Part shown: one piece after another, positions 18,515 through 26,997 of the stretch
Numbering within the stretch: position 1 is the stretch's first letter
Layout: each line of letters starts with the position of its first letter
Source of the DNA: Asanoa ishikariensis
GTDB taxonomy: Bacteria; Actinomycetota; Actinomycetes; Mycobacteriales; Micromonosporaceae
Reading direction: 5' to 3'
DNA: 64,000 nucleotides
Assembly: GCF_900107455.1 (NCBI RefSeq)
Contig: NZ_FNQB01000001.1
Location: 1,240,001 to 1,304,000 of the forward strand
The notes under the pieces: generated by a model
What the model was told of the DNA's origin: nothing
The model's input: the letters and a program-made list of their open reading frames with translations, nothing else
Database searches by the model: none
Translations under genes and position numbers: made by a program

Positions 18515-19383
18515 CGGCGCCAGACCGGCGGGTGGCCGAGCCATTCGGTCAGGCGGTCGTCGTGCGCCGCGAAATGTCCGGTGAGGTCGCGCCGGGTCTG
18601 TTCGTCCATGCCGGACTCGCGCGGTCGGGCGTTGTGCCGCTCGAACGGGGGATAGCCGAGGTTCGGCAGCCCCAGGAAGGCCAGCACCTCGTCGTAGACC
18701 TCTTCCGGCGTGGTGAAGAACCGTTCGCTCTCCACCACCAGCATCCGGTCGCGGCCGATCCGGCCGGCCATCGCCGAGAGGTACGTCGCGTACTCGCCGC
18801 GGGCCCGGTAGGCGTGGTGCTGGTGGGCGAAGCTGTAGTAGGTCGGATCGTCGGCGAGCCGTTCCTCCTGGCCGTGCAGCCGGCCCGGCTCGAGCGCGAG
18901 CGCCCGGGCGAACGACGGCTCCGCCTCGAAACCCCGGGCCAGCTCGTGCGCGTGCTGCGAGTAGGCGCGCTCGACCGGGTCGCGGACCAGCGTGACCAGC
19001 TTGACGCCGGGCAGGTCGCGGGCGATCCGGGCGACGGCGTGCGGGTGGTACATGTAGTAAGGGCTCGACTCGAAGGTCTGCGCCGGCACCCCGAACCGCT
19101 CTTCCACCTTGGCGGCGGTGCGCTGGAGCGGGAAGTGCCCGCGATACCACGACAGCCCGTGCTGATATGAGGTGTCGAAGTAGTGCACACCTTTGTGCAG
19201 CACGGCCTTGAGCACCACCGGGTGCGCGGCCAGCGCGCGGTACAGCGAGGTCGTGCCGCACCGCTGGCCGCCGCAGATCAGGAACGACGGCAGCATCCGG
19301 GCCGGCGCGGTGATCCGCCCGTACGACCGGGATCCGAAGTGGACGACCCGCTTGACCGGGGTCGGGACATGTGACGACTTCAC
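18511..19383 (-). CDS. PAPS-dependent sulfotransferase (second of two)
   Basis: This 290-residue protein resembles carbohydrate sulfotransferases of the heparan N-sulfotransferase type. The 5'-PSB loop is CGGQRCGTTSLYRAL (about 38-52), and the 3'-phosphate motif is VRDPVERAYSQ (about 133-143), followed by HNARPRES near the C-terminus. It lies between the flippase and the kinase-like gene, overlapping both by 4 nt. Its sequence is not close to the first sulfotransferase, so the glycan may be sulfated at two positions. Start is GTG 19383. Confidence 0.9.
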   Translation of the reverse strand: MKSSHVPTPVKRVVHFGSRSYGRITAPARMLPSFLICGGQRCGTTSLYRALAAHPVVLKAVLHKGVHYFDTSYQHGLSWYRGHFPLQRTAAKVEERFGVPAQTFESSPYYMYHPHAVARIARDLPGVKLVTLVRDPVERAYSQHAHELARGFEAEPSFARALALEPGRLHGQEERLADDPTYYSFAHQHHAYRARGEYATYLSAMAGRIGRDRMLVVESERFFTTPEEVYDEVLAFLGLPNLGYPPFERHNARPRESGMDEQTRRDLTGHFAAHDDRLTEWLGHPPVWRR

Positions 19384-20639
19384 CGGAACGCCTCCACGCG
19401 GCGGACGAGAACGGGCAGCAGCCAGGTGCCGAGCACGCCGAGCCGGGCACCGGCCTCGGCCTGCCGGTCGGCGAGATAACGGGCGGCCAGGTCGATCAGG
19501 TAGAGCAAGGCGGTGAGCTCGGCCGCCGCCCTGGGCACCTCGAACGGTGCGAGCAGCCGCGGCGCCCGGGTGACCGTGCGCTCGACGGCGGCCGCCGCGT
19601 CGGGGTCGGTCTGGATCCGGCGCTGTAGCTCGTAGTGCAGCGCGTCGAATCCCATCGGCACGCCCAGGGTGAACCGTTCCCAGTCCCAGACCAGCAGCGA
19701 TCCGGCCAGCGTGGCCATGTTCCAGGGCGCCCAGTCGCCGTGCCAGGCCCCGTACCGCAGGTCGGTGTCGCCGGCCCGGGCGGCCAGGTCGCGGGCGGCC
19801 GCGGCCAGTGCGGCACCGTCCGGCCGGTCGGCGACGCCGGCCAGCCGCTCGCGCAGCTCCGACCAGTACGGGCTGGTCGACAGCCAGCCCTTGGACGTGC
19901 CGCAGCACAGCGCGACCGCCCGCTGAGCGGCGGCCAACCGCTCGGCGCTGAGCGGCGCCCGTGGCTGCCAGACCGGCAGCGCGCTCTGGACCAGCACCTG
20001 GTGGCCCCGCCACTGCCCGCTGTGCAGCACGCTGGGGATGGTGACGTCGTCGACCACGGCGTGTGACAGCGCTTCCAGCGCCGAGGTCTCGGCCCGCACC
20101 AGCCGGCGGGTCAACGGTCCGGTGCCCATCTTGCCGAAGCCGACCGTGCGACCGTCCCGGGCGATGAGCTGGAGCACGGGTTTGCGGTTGGCCCGTGCCG
20201 GTCCGATGTGGATGCTCAACGCGACGTCGGCACCGAGCACCCGGTGCAGGTAGCCGTCGATGGTCTCCGCATCCGGCCCGTAGACCCGGATCCGGTCTCG
20301 CAGCAGCAGCCCGCTCGCCCCGCTGCGCAGTGCGGTGACCACTGCGTCCCGCTTGAGCTTGGCGATCCGGCCCTGCGGCTCGGCGTAGCGGCGGACCGCG
20401 GCGGCGGCGATCCGCCGGGACCGGGCCGGCACCAACAGCCGTGGCCGCCGCAAATCCGGCACGACCAGGTAGTCGGCCACCGCCGTGCCGGCCACCCGGC
20501 CGTCGGTGTCGTCGCCCGGAGCCCCGTCGGTGAAGCAGGGCGCCGGATAGAGCAGATCCAGCACTTCGCGCAGGTAGGCCGCACGTAACTGGGCGTCCCG
20601 CGCGCGTAGGTGGGCCGGCGCCGTGGCGACAGGGCTCAA
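19380..20639 (-). CDS. Aminoglycoside phosphotransferase-like kinase
   Basis: This 419-residue protein ends in an APH/choline-kinase-type fold: catalytic loop GAWHGDWAPWN (His300, Asp302, Asn307) and metal-binding VWDWERF (Asp319). Its N-terminal 150 or so residues are unassigned. Given its place between polymerase and sulfotransferase genes, a sugar or lipid-carrier phosphorylating role is more likely than drug resistance. The start is TTG 20639, which overlaps the upstream stop (TTGA) and has GGAG nearby; no ATG or GTG in frame fits. Substrate unknown. Confidence 0.78.
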   Translation of the reverse strand: MSPVATAPAHLRARDAQLRAAYLREVLDLLYPAPCFTDGAPGDDTDGRVAGTAVADYLVVPDLRRPRLLVPARSRRIAAAAVRRYAEPQGRIAKLKRDAVVTALRSGASGLLLRDRIRVYGPDAETIDGYLHRVLGADVALSIHIGPARANRKPVLQLIARDGRTVGFGKMGTGPLTRRLVRAETSALEALSHAVVDDVTIPSVLHSGQWRGHQVLVQSALPVWQPRAPLSAERLAAAQRAVALCCGTSKGWLSTSPYWSELRERLAGVADRPDGAALAAAARDLAARAGDTDLRYGAWHGDWAPWNMATLAGSLLVWDWERFTLGVPMGFDALHYELQRRIQTDPDAAAAVERTVTRAPRLLAPFEVPRAAAELTALLYLIDLAARYLADRQAEAGARLGVLGTWLLPVLVRRVEAFR

Positions 20640-22027
20640 GGGGTCACTCCGCTCTTCTCCTGGGGCGAAGTCGCGTTGCGCCAGAGCAGCGCGTACGCGA
20701 GGAACATGAACGCCAGCGGGGTGACCAGCGTGTTGTACCAGAACATCGCGACGAACGAGCCGACCAGCGCGCAGCCGCCGGCGATCCCGATCGGGCTGCG
20801 GTCCCGCCGGAACCGCCAGAGCCCGTAGCCGAAGAAGCCCAGATAGCCCAGCGTGCCGATCAGCCCGTGCGCGAAGATGAGCTGCCAGAACTGGCCGTTG
20901 CCCCCGATGGTGAAGTTGCCGCAACGCTCGCAGTCGTGGCTCTCGCCCACGGTGATCGAGTTCCGGCCGCCGATCGTGGTCCGGGTCGACCCGAAGCCGA
21001 TCAGCGGCGACTCGACCGCGCCGGTCACCGCCCGCTCGACCAGGTACGAGCGGACGCCGTTGGACTTGCCGTTGTCGAGCCGCGCGTTGACGACGTCGCC
21101 CAGCGGGGTGACCACCAGGGCGGCGCCCAGCGCGGCGAGTGCGGCGATCAGCACGCCGATCACCCAGACCCGGCCGGCGAGGGCGAGGCGGATGGCCGCG
21201 TACAACGCCGCGACGCCGATGCCGATCCACAGCCCCCGGTTCAGCGAGATCACCACGGGGATGACGGACACCGCGAGGCAGGCCACGGCGAGCACCCGGG
21301 TCCGGCGACGGCTGGCCGCGCCGAAGACCGCGGCGCAGAACCAGACCATCAGCAGGCAGAAGTTGTTGCCCCAGGTGTTCGTGTAGCCCCAGGGTGCCGC
21401 CGGGCGAGGCCGGTCGTCGCCGAGGATGTCGTGGATCTGGGCCGCGTACGGGTGGACCAGGCTCCGGATGAAGCCCTTGTCGCGGATGTGTTCGGGCAAC
21501 AGGAGCTCGATCGGCGAGGTGAACTCGAACGTGCCGGCGAAGACGCCGAGCAGTCCGCCGGCGACCGTGACGGCGAACAGCCAGGCGAGCTGCCGGACCA
21601 GTTTGGCCATCGGTAGCTCGCGCTCGGTCAGGTTGCCGGCGTAGAGCAGGAGCACGGTCAGCGCGGCGTACTCGCCGAGCCGGAACAGCACCCCGGGGAT
21701 CCGTTCGATCCCGCGCTCGGGCACCGTGCCGATCGGGTCGGCACCGAGGACGGCGACACCGATCACCAGCACGGCGAGGAACACGACCCAGAACGCGAAC
21801 CCGGGTGGCAGCCGCACGGCGCGCCCCGACGTGTGCACCTTGATCAGGTACCAGGCCATCGGCACGGCGGCCATCGGGAAGATCAGGACGCCGAGGCCGA
21901 GCGCCCACCACAGTGGATAGAGCAGGAGGATTCCGGTCAGCGGCCAGGCGGGAAGCCAGACGTCCGGTGCCAGCGGCCGCCGCGCCGAAGCGGGGCGGCC
22001 ACGGTCACGAAGCGGTGTGCTGACCAT
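20636..22027 (-). CDS. O-antigen ligase/polymerase-like membrane protein (Wzy/WaaL-like)
   Basis: This 463-residue polytopic protein has about 10-12 hydrophobic segments and one large extracytoplasmic loop (about 270-370), the architecture of Wzy polymerases and O-antigen ligases. The loop carries RSYLVERAVTGAVESPLIGFG, in the region where this family keeps a conserved Arg. It is flanked by the flippase-kinase genes downstream and the chain-length gene upstream, completing a Wzx/Wzy-type export set. The ATG at 22027 overlaps the chain-length gene by 23 nt. Confidence 0.85.
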   Translation of the reverse strand: MVSTPLRDRGRPASARRPLAPDVWLPAWPLTGILLLYPLWWALGLGVLIFPMAAVPMAWYLIKVHTSGRAVRLPPGFAFWVVFLAVLVIGVAVLGADPIGTVPERGIERIPGVLFRLGEYAALTVLLLYAGNLTERELPMAKLVRQLAWLFAVTVAGGLLGVFAGTFEFTSPIELLLPEHIRDKGFIRSLVHPYAAQIHDILGDDRPRPAAPWGYTNTWGNNFCLLMVWFCAAVFGAASRRRTRVLAVACLAVSVIPVVISLNRGLWIGIGVAALYAAIRLALAGRVWVIGVLIAALAALGAALVVTPLGDVVNARLDNGKSNGVRSYLVERAVTGAVESPLIGFGSTRTTIGGRNSITVGESHDCERCGNFTIGGNGQFWQLIFAHGLIGTLGYLGFFGYGLWRFRRDRSPIGIAGGCALVGSFVAMFWYNTLVTPLAFMFLAYALLWRNATSPQEKSGVTP

Positions 22028-23897
22028 TGTTGGCGGCGCGGTCCATGTCGCGGAGGGTTTCGCCGTCGAGCCGGCGCAGCACCGCGGTGTCGGGGTCCTC
22101 GGGCTTGGCGCGGCCGGGGCGCCGGGGCGCCGTCGGCCGGTTGCGCAGCCGGGGCTGACTGCCGGAGAGGTTGACGCCGGCCACGCTCAGGTCGCCGGAG
22201 TCGTCCTCGGCACCGGAGGGCCGGGCCCGGGGCAGGTCGCGGCCCTTGTCGGCCCGCTGGTCGCCTCGGCCCTCGCCCCGCAGCACCTCGCCGGAGGGGT
22301 CCAGGTCGCGCAGGTCGTCGAAGTCCGGCGTGTCCTCGTCGTGGCTGAAGTCGGCGTCGTCGTCGCCGAGCCCGGACTGGCTTTCCGCGGCCGGCACGAG
22401 CCGGGGGATCACCACGGTGCCGAGCAGCGGCGTGCCGACCCGGGTGAGCTGGGCGACGGCGTCGACCACCTCGGGGCGGCGGGTGCGCCGCAGCTCGACC
22501 GTGAGGATCGCCGCGTCGGCGAGGCGGGCCAGGCTCTGCGCGTCCGCGCTGCTGGCGGTGGAGGGTGCGTCGATCACCACGTACCAGTCCCGGCGGCGGA
22601 GCTGGCCGAGCGCCTGGCGCAGCGCCTGCGACTGGAGCAGTCCGCCGGCACTGCCGGTGCCGCCGGTGGTGATCACCCGCAGCGACGGCACGCGGGGTGC
22701 CCGCTGCACGGCCGCGCGCAGCGGGACCTTGCCGGTCAGCACGTCGCCGAGGCCCGGTGTGGCGCCGACTCCGAACAGCCGTGCCAGTGGCGCGGCGTCG
22801 ACCATGCTGTCCGGCAGGTGGGCACCGAGCAGCAGCACCTCACTGCCGCTGCGCGCCATGGCGGCGGCCAGGTTGGCGGCGACCAGGGTGGACGCCACCC
22901 CCCGGCTGGCGCCCGCGACGACCACGACCCGGTCCTCGGGACGCAGGCTGGCCAGCACCTCGTTGCGCAGGCGGTTGAAGGTGCGGCCGCCGGTCGCGTA
23001 CGGCTGGAAGACCTCGTCGAGCTGCGGACCGCTGGCCAACGTGAGCTCGGCCAGCACGGGCACCCGGGACGCCCGCTCCACGTCGGCGGCCGCTCGGACC
23101 CGGCGGTCGAGCCGCTCGCGGATCACCGCGACCGACAGGCCGAGCAGCAGTCCCAGCATCGCGCCGGTGGCCAGGTTGAGCTTCCGGTTGGGCTTGCTCG
23201 GCGTGGTCGGCAACTGCGCGTCACTGATGATCTTGCCTGCGCTGACCGTCTCGGTGGTCAGGTCGTTGAGCTTGCCGCTCAGCGAGTTGAGCTGGCTCTG
23301 GTTGGTGCTGCGCTGGCTCTCCAGGCTCGGCCGCGACGCGCTGTCCCGGGGCAGGTCGGCGAGCTTGGAGTTGATCTGGGTGAGGCTCGTGTTGAGCTGC
23401 TTGACCTTGCTGTTCAGTGCGGAGATCTGCGCGTCGATGCCGGCTTGCGCGCTGGCCTCGCGGTTGCGCAGGTACGCCTCGGCGAAAGCGTGCGAGCCGG
23501 TCTGTGCCCGGGCGGGATCGGCCGACTTGTAGGTGATCTCCAGGACCGCGGTGTTCGGCGGGACGGTGACCGAGACGCCCTTGGCCAGCACGTCCGGCGC
23601 GTCGCCGGAGCGGAGCAGGTCGGCCGCCCCGACCGCGATCTGGGTCGAGCCGACTAGCTGCGCTTCGGTGTCGAGGTTGATGTCGCCCTTGGTCCGGCCG
23701 CCGGCCACGTTCGTGTCCTGGCCGGCCGGCTGTACGAGGACGGAGGTGACCGACTCGTAGGTCTTCGGCATGACCTGGGTGGCGCCGAGGCCGGCGCCGA
23801 CTCCGAGCGTGCAGCCGAGTACGACGAGCCACCACTGCCTGCGGAGGAGGCCGAGGTAGTCCGAAAGGTCGGGCGCGGTGGGGCCGGTGGTTTCCAC
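22005..23897 (-). CDS. Chain-length determinant (Wzz) with degenerate BY-kinase-like domain
   Basis: This 630-residue inner-membrane protein should control polysaccharide chain length. Wzz features: helix 1 at about 23-43, a coiled-coil periplasmic domain (about 150-230), and helix 2 at about 240-258. A cytoplasmic P-loop ATPase-like domain follows, but its Walker A equivalent reads GASRGVASTL (about 325) with no Lys, the A' motif reads LLLGAHLP with no Asp, and the C-terminal 120 residues have no tyrosine. Only the Walker B-like VVIDAPS remains. It is therefore probably a pseudokinase with a structural or regulatory role. It heads the minus-strand cluster and diverges from the GH26-like gene. 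Confidence 0.88.
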   Translation of the reverse strand: METTGPTAPDLSDYLGLLRRQWWLVVLGCTLGVGAGLGATQVMPKTYESVTSVLVQPAGQDTNVAGGRTKGDINLDTEAQLVGSTQIAVGAADLLRSGDAPDVLAKGVSVTVPPNTAVLEITYKSADPARAQTGSHAFAEAYLRNREASAQAGIDAQISALNSKVKQLNTSLTQINSKLADLPRDSASRPSLESQRSTNQSQLNSLSGKLNDLTTETVSAGKIISDAQLPTTPSKPNRKLNLATGAMLGLLLGLSVAVIRERLDRRVRAAADVERASRVPVLAELTLASGPQLDEVFQPYATGGRTFNRLRNEVLASLRPEDRVVVVAGASRGVASTLVAANLAAAMARSGSEVLLLGAHLPDSMVDAAPLARLFGVGATPGLGDVLTGKVPLRAAVQRAPRVPSLRVITTGGTGSAGGLLQSQALRQALGQLRRRDWYVVIDAPSTASSADAQSLARLADAAILTVELRRTRRPEVVDAVAQLTRVGTPLLGTVVIPRLVPAAESQSGLGDDDADFSHDEDTPDFDDLRDLDPSGEVLRGEGRGDQRADKGRDLPRARPSGAEDDSGDLSVAGVNLSGSQPRLRNRPTAPRRPGRAKPEDPDTAVLRRLDGETLRDMDRAANNGQHTAS

Positions 23898-24083
23898 GGG
23901 TGGTTCAACGGGCGGGCCGGGTCTCGCGTAACTCGCCCGTGGGGGGACGAATCAGTACATAGGGCGTACTGGTCGGTCACCCATAAAAACCGCTAAGGCT
24001 CCCAAGTAGCTGATTTTGGATAAAGTCGGACGTGTGCACCATCAGCCACGCCGGTAGACAGGCGTCACGATGGAGGGAAAGTG

Positions 24084-26075
24084 ATGGTCAGACCATTCGG
24101 AGCACGCGCCGCGATCGCGGCTGGCCTCACCGGCTTCGCCATCCTGGCGGGCGTCGTCGGCGGTGCCCTCGGGTCCAATCCCGACCTCCGTCTGGCGGCC
24201 AGTGCCGACGGCTACACCACGACCGTCGCCGACGGGCCGAACAGCGGCCGCCTCCAGTTGGTCGCCGGCGGCATGGGTGGCGGTGCCGCGGTCACCTACC
24301 TCAAGTTCGACGTGACCAGCCAGCGGGCCAAGCGCAAACCGGCCGCGGCGGAGCTCACGCTGACCCGGCGGGCGGGCGCGCTGCCACCGCTGATCGAGCT
24401 CAGCGCGGTGCCCGCGACCTCGTGGCTGGAGGACCGGCTGGACCGGCGGAGCGCGCCGCGCCTGGGCTCGGTGATCGCCGCCGCACGTCCTGGGCGCTCC
24501 GACAGGTCGGTCCGGTTCGACGTCTCCAAGGCGATCAAGGGCCGGGGGACGTACGCGTTCGCGGTGACCGCTCCCGGCGGTGGGCTGGCCGACTTCTTCG
24601 ACGCCGACGACGTGCGGCCTTCGCAGGGCCGGACCGAGCCGACACTGCGGGTGTCCTGGCAGGACGCTGTGCTCCCGTGGTTGGGCGGTGGCGGTGCTCC
24701 GGGGATTCCCGGTGGCGGCGGTGCGCCCGGCATCCCCGACCCTGACGACGTGCCCGGGGTGCCCGGGGGCGGCGGAGCGCCGGGCGTGCCCTCGTTCCCT
24801 CGGCCGAGTCTGCCGCCGCTGCCCGACCTGCCGGATCTGCCCGACCTACCCGACCCGGACCCGACTGATGACCCGACGACGCCGGCCCCGACGCCGACCC
24901 AGACTCCTACGTCGACTCCGACCGTGACTCCGACGACGGATCCGACCACGCCTCCGCCGACCACGAACCCGACGCCGACCACCAACCCGACGCCGACCAC
25001 CAACCCGACTCCGACCAGTGACCCGACTCCGACCGTTGGGCCGACCACGCCGGCTCCGACGACCAGCCCGACCGTCGGGCCGACCACGCCGACGCCGACC
25101 CCGACCACAGACCCGACGCCGGGTGACCCGCGCTGCACGTTGGGCGCGAAGCTCGTACCCACGTGTGGGGTGCTCTGGGGTGTCGCACCTGGTGCGCATA
25201 CCGACCAGTCACGCGACGAGGCGCTGGCCGACTTCGAGTCGGACACCGGCCGGACGCAGGCGATCTACCACGCGTATCACCGTGGCACCGAGATCTTCCC
25301 GACCTCGATGGAAATGCGGCTGGCCCGCGACCCGGCCAAGCCCCGCCTGCTGTTCCTCAACTGGAAGCCGACGGGCGCGAGCTGGGCCCAGATCGCCCGT
25401 GGCGACGAGGACACCGACAACTACCTGGACCGGCTGGCCGAGCACATCCGCGACAACTTCAACGAGCCGTTCTACTTCACCGTGCACCACGAGCCGGAGA
25501 ACGACGTCCGGGCGAGCAGCGGTTCCGGCTACACGGCCACCGACTACCGGAACATGTTCCGCTACGTCATCAACCGCATCCGCGCGCAGGGCGTGACCAA
25601 CCTGGTGTCGGTGATGGTGCACATGGCGTACATCCCATGGCTGACGCAGTCGTGGTGGGAGGACCTGTATCCCGGTGACGACGTGGTCGACTGGCTGGCC
25701 TGGGACGTCTACGCGCACAGCGTTCCCGGCGAGCACGGGTACGGCGACTTCAGCGAGTTGATGAACCGCACGTCCAGCAGCGCGCCGGACTGGCCGGGCT
25801 TCTACAACTACGCGGCACAGCGGCATCCGAACAAGCCGTTCATGCTGGCCGAGTGGGGCGTCTGGTACTCGTCCCAGGACCGCGACCACCAGGCCGAGGT
25901 GTTCGATTCGGTGGCCAAACAGCTCTCGCTGTTCCCGAGGCTCAAGGCGATGGTCTACTTCGACACGCCGGCCGACCAGAGCGGCAAGGACTCGCGGGTG
26001 ACCCGCACCGCCGACGGCCTGGCCGCGTACCGCCGGCTCGGTCTGGACCAGAACTTCCAGGTGGACCTGAAGTGA
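24084..26075 (+). CDS. Exported modular protein: beta domain, Thr/Pro linker, GH26-like domain
   Basis: This protein of about 663 residues starts with a signal peptide (hydrophobic core at about 12-30). A beta-rich domain like DNRLRE modules follows (about 40-195; YLKFDVTSQ, FDVSKAIKG), then a Gly/Pro repeat (GGGGAPGIP), then a long linker of TPT/TNP repeats (about 270-350). The C-terminal GH26-like catalytic domain has the putative acid/base Glu in FTVHHEPEND (about 473) and nucleophile Glu in LAEWGV (about 592). The linker suggests it crosses the cell wall or sits in the glycan layer. ATG 24084 is 6 nt from GGAGGG; GTG 24081 is too close. Confidence 0.8.
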   Translation: MVRPFGARAAIAAGLTGFAILAGVVGGALGSNPDLRLAASADGYTTTVADGPNSGRLQLVAGGMGGGAAVTYLKFDVTSQRAKRKPAAAELTLTRRAGALPPLIELSAVPATSWLEDRLDRRSAPRLGSVIAAARPGRSDRSVRFDVSKAIKGRGTYAFAVTAPGGGLADFFDADDVRPSQGRTEPTLRVSWQDAVLPWLGGGGAPGIPGGGGAPGIPDPDDVPGVPGGGGAPGVPSFPRPSLPPLPDLPDLPDLPDPDPTDDPTTPAPTPTQTPTSTPTVTPTTDPTTPPPTTNPTPTTNPTPTTNPTPTSDPTPTVGPTTPAPTTSPTVGPTTPTPTPTTDPTPGDPRCTLGAKLVPTCGVLWGVAPGAHTDQSRDEALADFESDTGRTQAIYHAYHRGTEIFPTSMEMRLARDPAKPRLLFLNWKPTGASWAQIARGDEDTDNYLDRLAEHIRDNFNEPFYFTVHHEPENDVRASSGSGYTATDYRNMFRYVINRIRAQGVTNLVSVMVHMAYIPWLTQSWWEDLYPGDDVVDWLAWDVYAHSVPGEHGYGDFSELMNRTSSSAPDWPGFYNYAAQRHPNKPFMLAEWGVWYSSQDRDHQAEVFDSVAKQLSLFPRLKAMVYFDTPADQSGKDSRVTRTADGLAAYRRLGLDQNFQVDLK

Positions 26076-26120
26076 CCAGGTGCGGGTGCCCCCTCCTCGG
26101 GGGGCACCCGCCGTGGTCAC
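26072..26120. terminator. Bidirectional hairpin terminator containing both stop codons
   Basis: An inner stem GCGGGTGCCCCC (26082-26093) pairs perfectly with GGGGGCACCCGC (26100-26111). An outer stem GTGACCA (26072-26078) pairs with TGGTCAC (26114-26120). The outer arms contain the TGA stop of the plus-strand gene (26073-26075) and the TGA stop of the convergent minus-strand gene (26119-26117). Confidence 0.8.
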
Positions 26121-26581
26121 GAGAGCTTCGCGAGGTACGCGGCCAGCGCGTCGTAGGACTGACCGGCGCCCTCGGACATCCCGGACTCGATCATGCCGTC
26201 GCGCTCTTCCTTCGTGTCGAAGCGCGTGACGCTGGTGACGGTGGTCTTGCCGTCGTCCTCGGTCAGCTCCAGCGTCTCCACGCAGATCTGGCCGGGCATG
26301 CCCTCGAACTCGAACGTCTGCACGATCCGGTTCGGCGCCTGGATCTCCCGGTACTCGCCGCGGAACGCCCAGTCGCCGTCGGGCGCGTGCTCGACGAAGC
26401 GCCAACGGCCGCCGACCCGGAAGTCCAGCTCGCAGTCGAGCGGATTGCCGCGCCCCCACCAGTGCTTGACGTGTTCGCACGAGGAATGCGCGTCGAAGAC
26501 CAGGGCGAGCGGCGCGTCGAACACCCGCACCATCTTGACTTCCAGGTCGGACGGTGTGGTCACGGTCAGGTTCTGCGACAT
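26117..26581 (-). CDS. SRPBCC / AHSA1-like domain protein
   Basis: This 154-residue single-domain protein has the START-like helix-grip fold seen in AHSA1 proteins: VFDAPLALVFDAHSSCEHVKHWWG near the N-terminus, GGRWRFVEH in the middle and a C-terminal amphipathic helix (SYDALAAYLAKL). Such proteins bind small hydrophobic ligands; the ligand is unknown. It starts one base after the ArsR-type regulator stop. The ArsR-SRPBCC pair is a recurrent two-gene operon in Actinobacteria. Confidence 0.9.
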   Translation of the reverse strand: MSQNLTVTTPSDLEVKMVRVFDAPLALVFDAHSSCEHVKHWWGRGNPLDCELDFRVGGRWRFVEHAPDGDWAFRGEYREIQAPNRIVQTFEFEGMPGQICVETLELTEDDGKTTVTSVTRFDTKEERDGMIESGMSEGAGQSYDALAAYLAKLS

Positions 26582-26582
26582 C

Positions 26583-26906
26583 TCAGTTCTCCTTCTGGAT
26601 CTTCGTCAGATACGTGCCCAGTTCGTCATAGCGCTCCTCCCAGAAGCGCCGGTACTCAGTCACCCATTCGGCGACCCCACGCAACGGCGCGGCGTCCAAC
26701 CGACACGGCCGCCACTGCGCGTGTATGCCCCGAGTGATCAGCCCGGCCCGCTCGAGCACCTTCAGGTGCTTGGACACGGCCTGCAAGCTGATCGGAAACG
26801 GCTCGGCGAGCTCGTTGACCGTGGCCTCTCCCTCCGCGAGCCGAGCCAGAATCGCCCGCCGCGTGGGGTCAGCGAGTGCGCTGAACACCTCGCTCAACCG
26901 GTCCAC
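26583..26906 (-). CDS. ArsR-family transcriptional regulator
   Basis: This winged-helix repressor of about 107 residues has FSALADPTRRAILARLAEGEA, the recognition-helix region PISLQAVSKHLKVLERAGL and the wing. The metal-binding Cys motif ELCVCDL is absent, so it is not a metal sensor; it belongs to the metal-independent group usually paired with SRPBCC proteins. I chose GTG 26906 (MDRLSEVF) because AGGAAGG lies 8 nt upstream; TTG 26924 would overlap that site. It probably represses its own operon through the two operators upstream. Confidence 0.9.
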   Translation of the reverse strand: MDRLSEVFSALADPTRRAILARLAEGEATVNELAEPFPISLQAVSKHLKVLERAGLITRGIHAQWRPCRLDAAPLRGVAEWVTEYRRFWEERYDELGTYLTKIQKEN

Positions 26907-26920
26907 CCCGCCTACCTTCC

Positions 26921-26980
26921 TCAACCACTCGGTTAATCAACCCATAAGTTGAATATGCTGCGTACGGCCACCGCTGTCAA
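26921..26980 (-). promoter_or_regulatory. ArsR operon promoter with two tandem operators
   Basis: On the minus strand TTGACA (26980-26975) and CATATT (26957-26952) are spaced exactly 17 bp. Downstream lie two adjacent 16-bp imperfect palindromes, TCAACCCATAAGTTGA (26937-26952) and TCAACCACTCGGTTAA (26921-26936), covering the likely start of transcription. Both match the pattern TCAACCnnnn(R)GTTRA, as expected for an autorepressor. Confidence 0.7.
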
Positions 26981-26997
26981 GCCGTTCGCGGGTTTTC

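Noticed and set aside
16586-18655. 689-codon plus-strand open frame across the lipoprotein and flippase genes
   Set aside because: Antisense shadow with Gln/Arg/His-rich content, spanning two real minus-strand genes.
19380-20639. Aminoglycoside resistance gene
   Set aside because: The APH fold is shared by many kinases, and the gene is translationally coupled to polysaccharide genes, so a resistance call is not supported.
24880-25130. Short regular repeats resembling a CRISPR array
   Set aside because: They are in-frame TPT/TNP codon repeats of a wall-spanning linker; no constant repeat-spacer structure and no cas genes.
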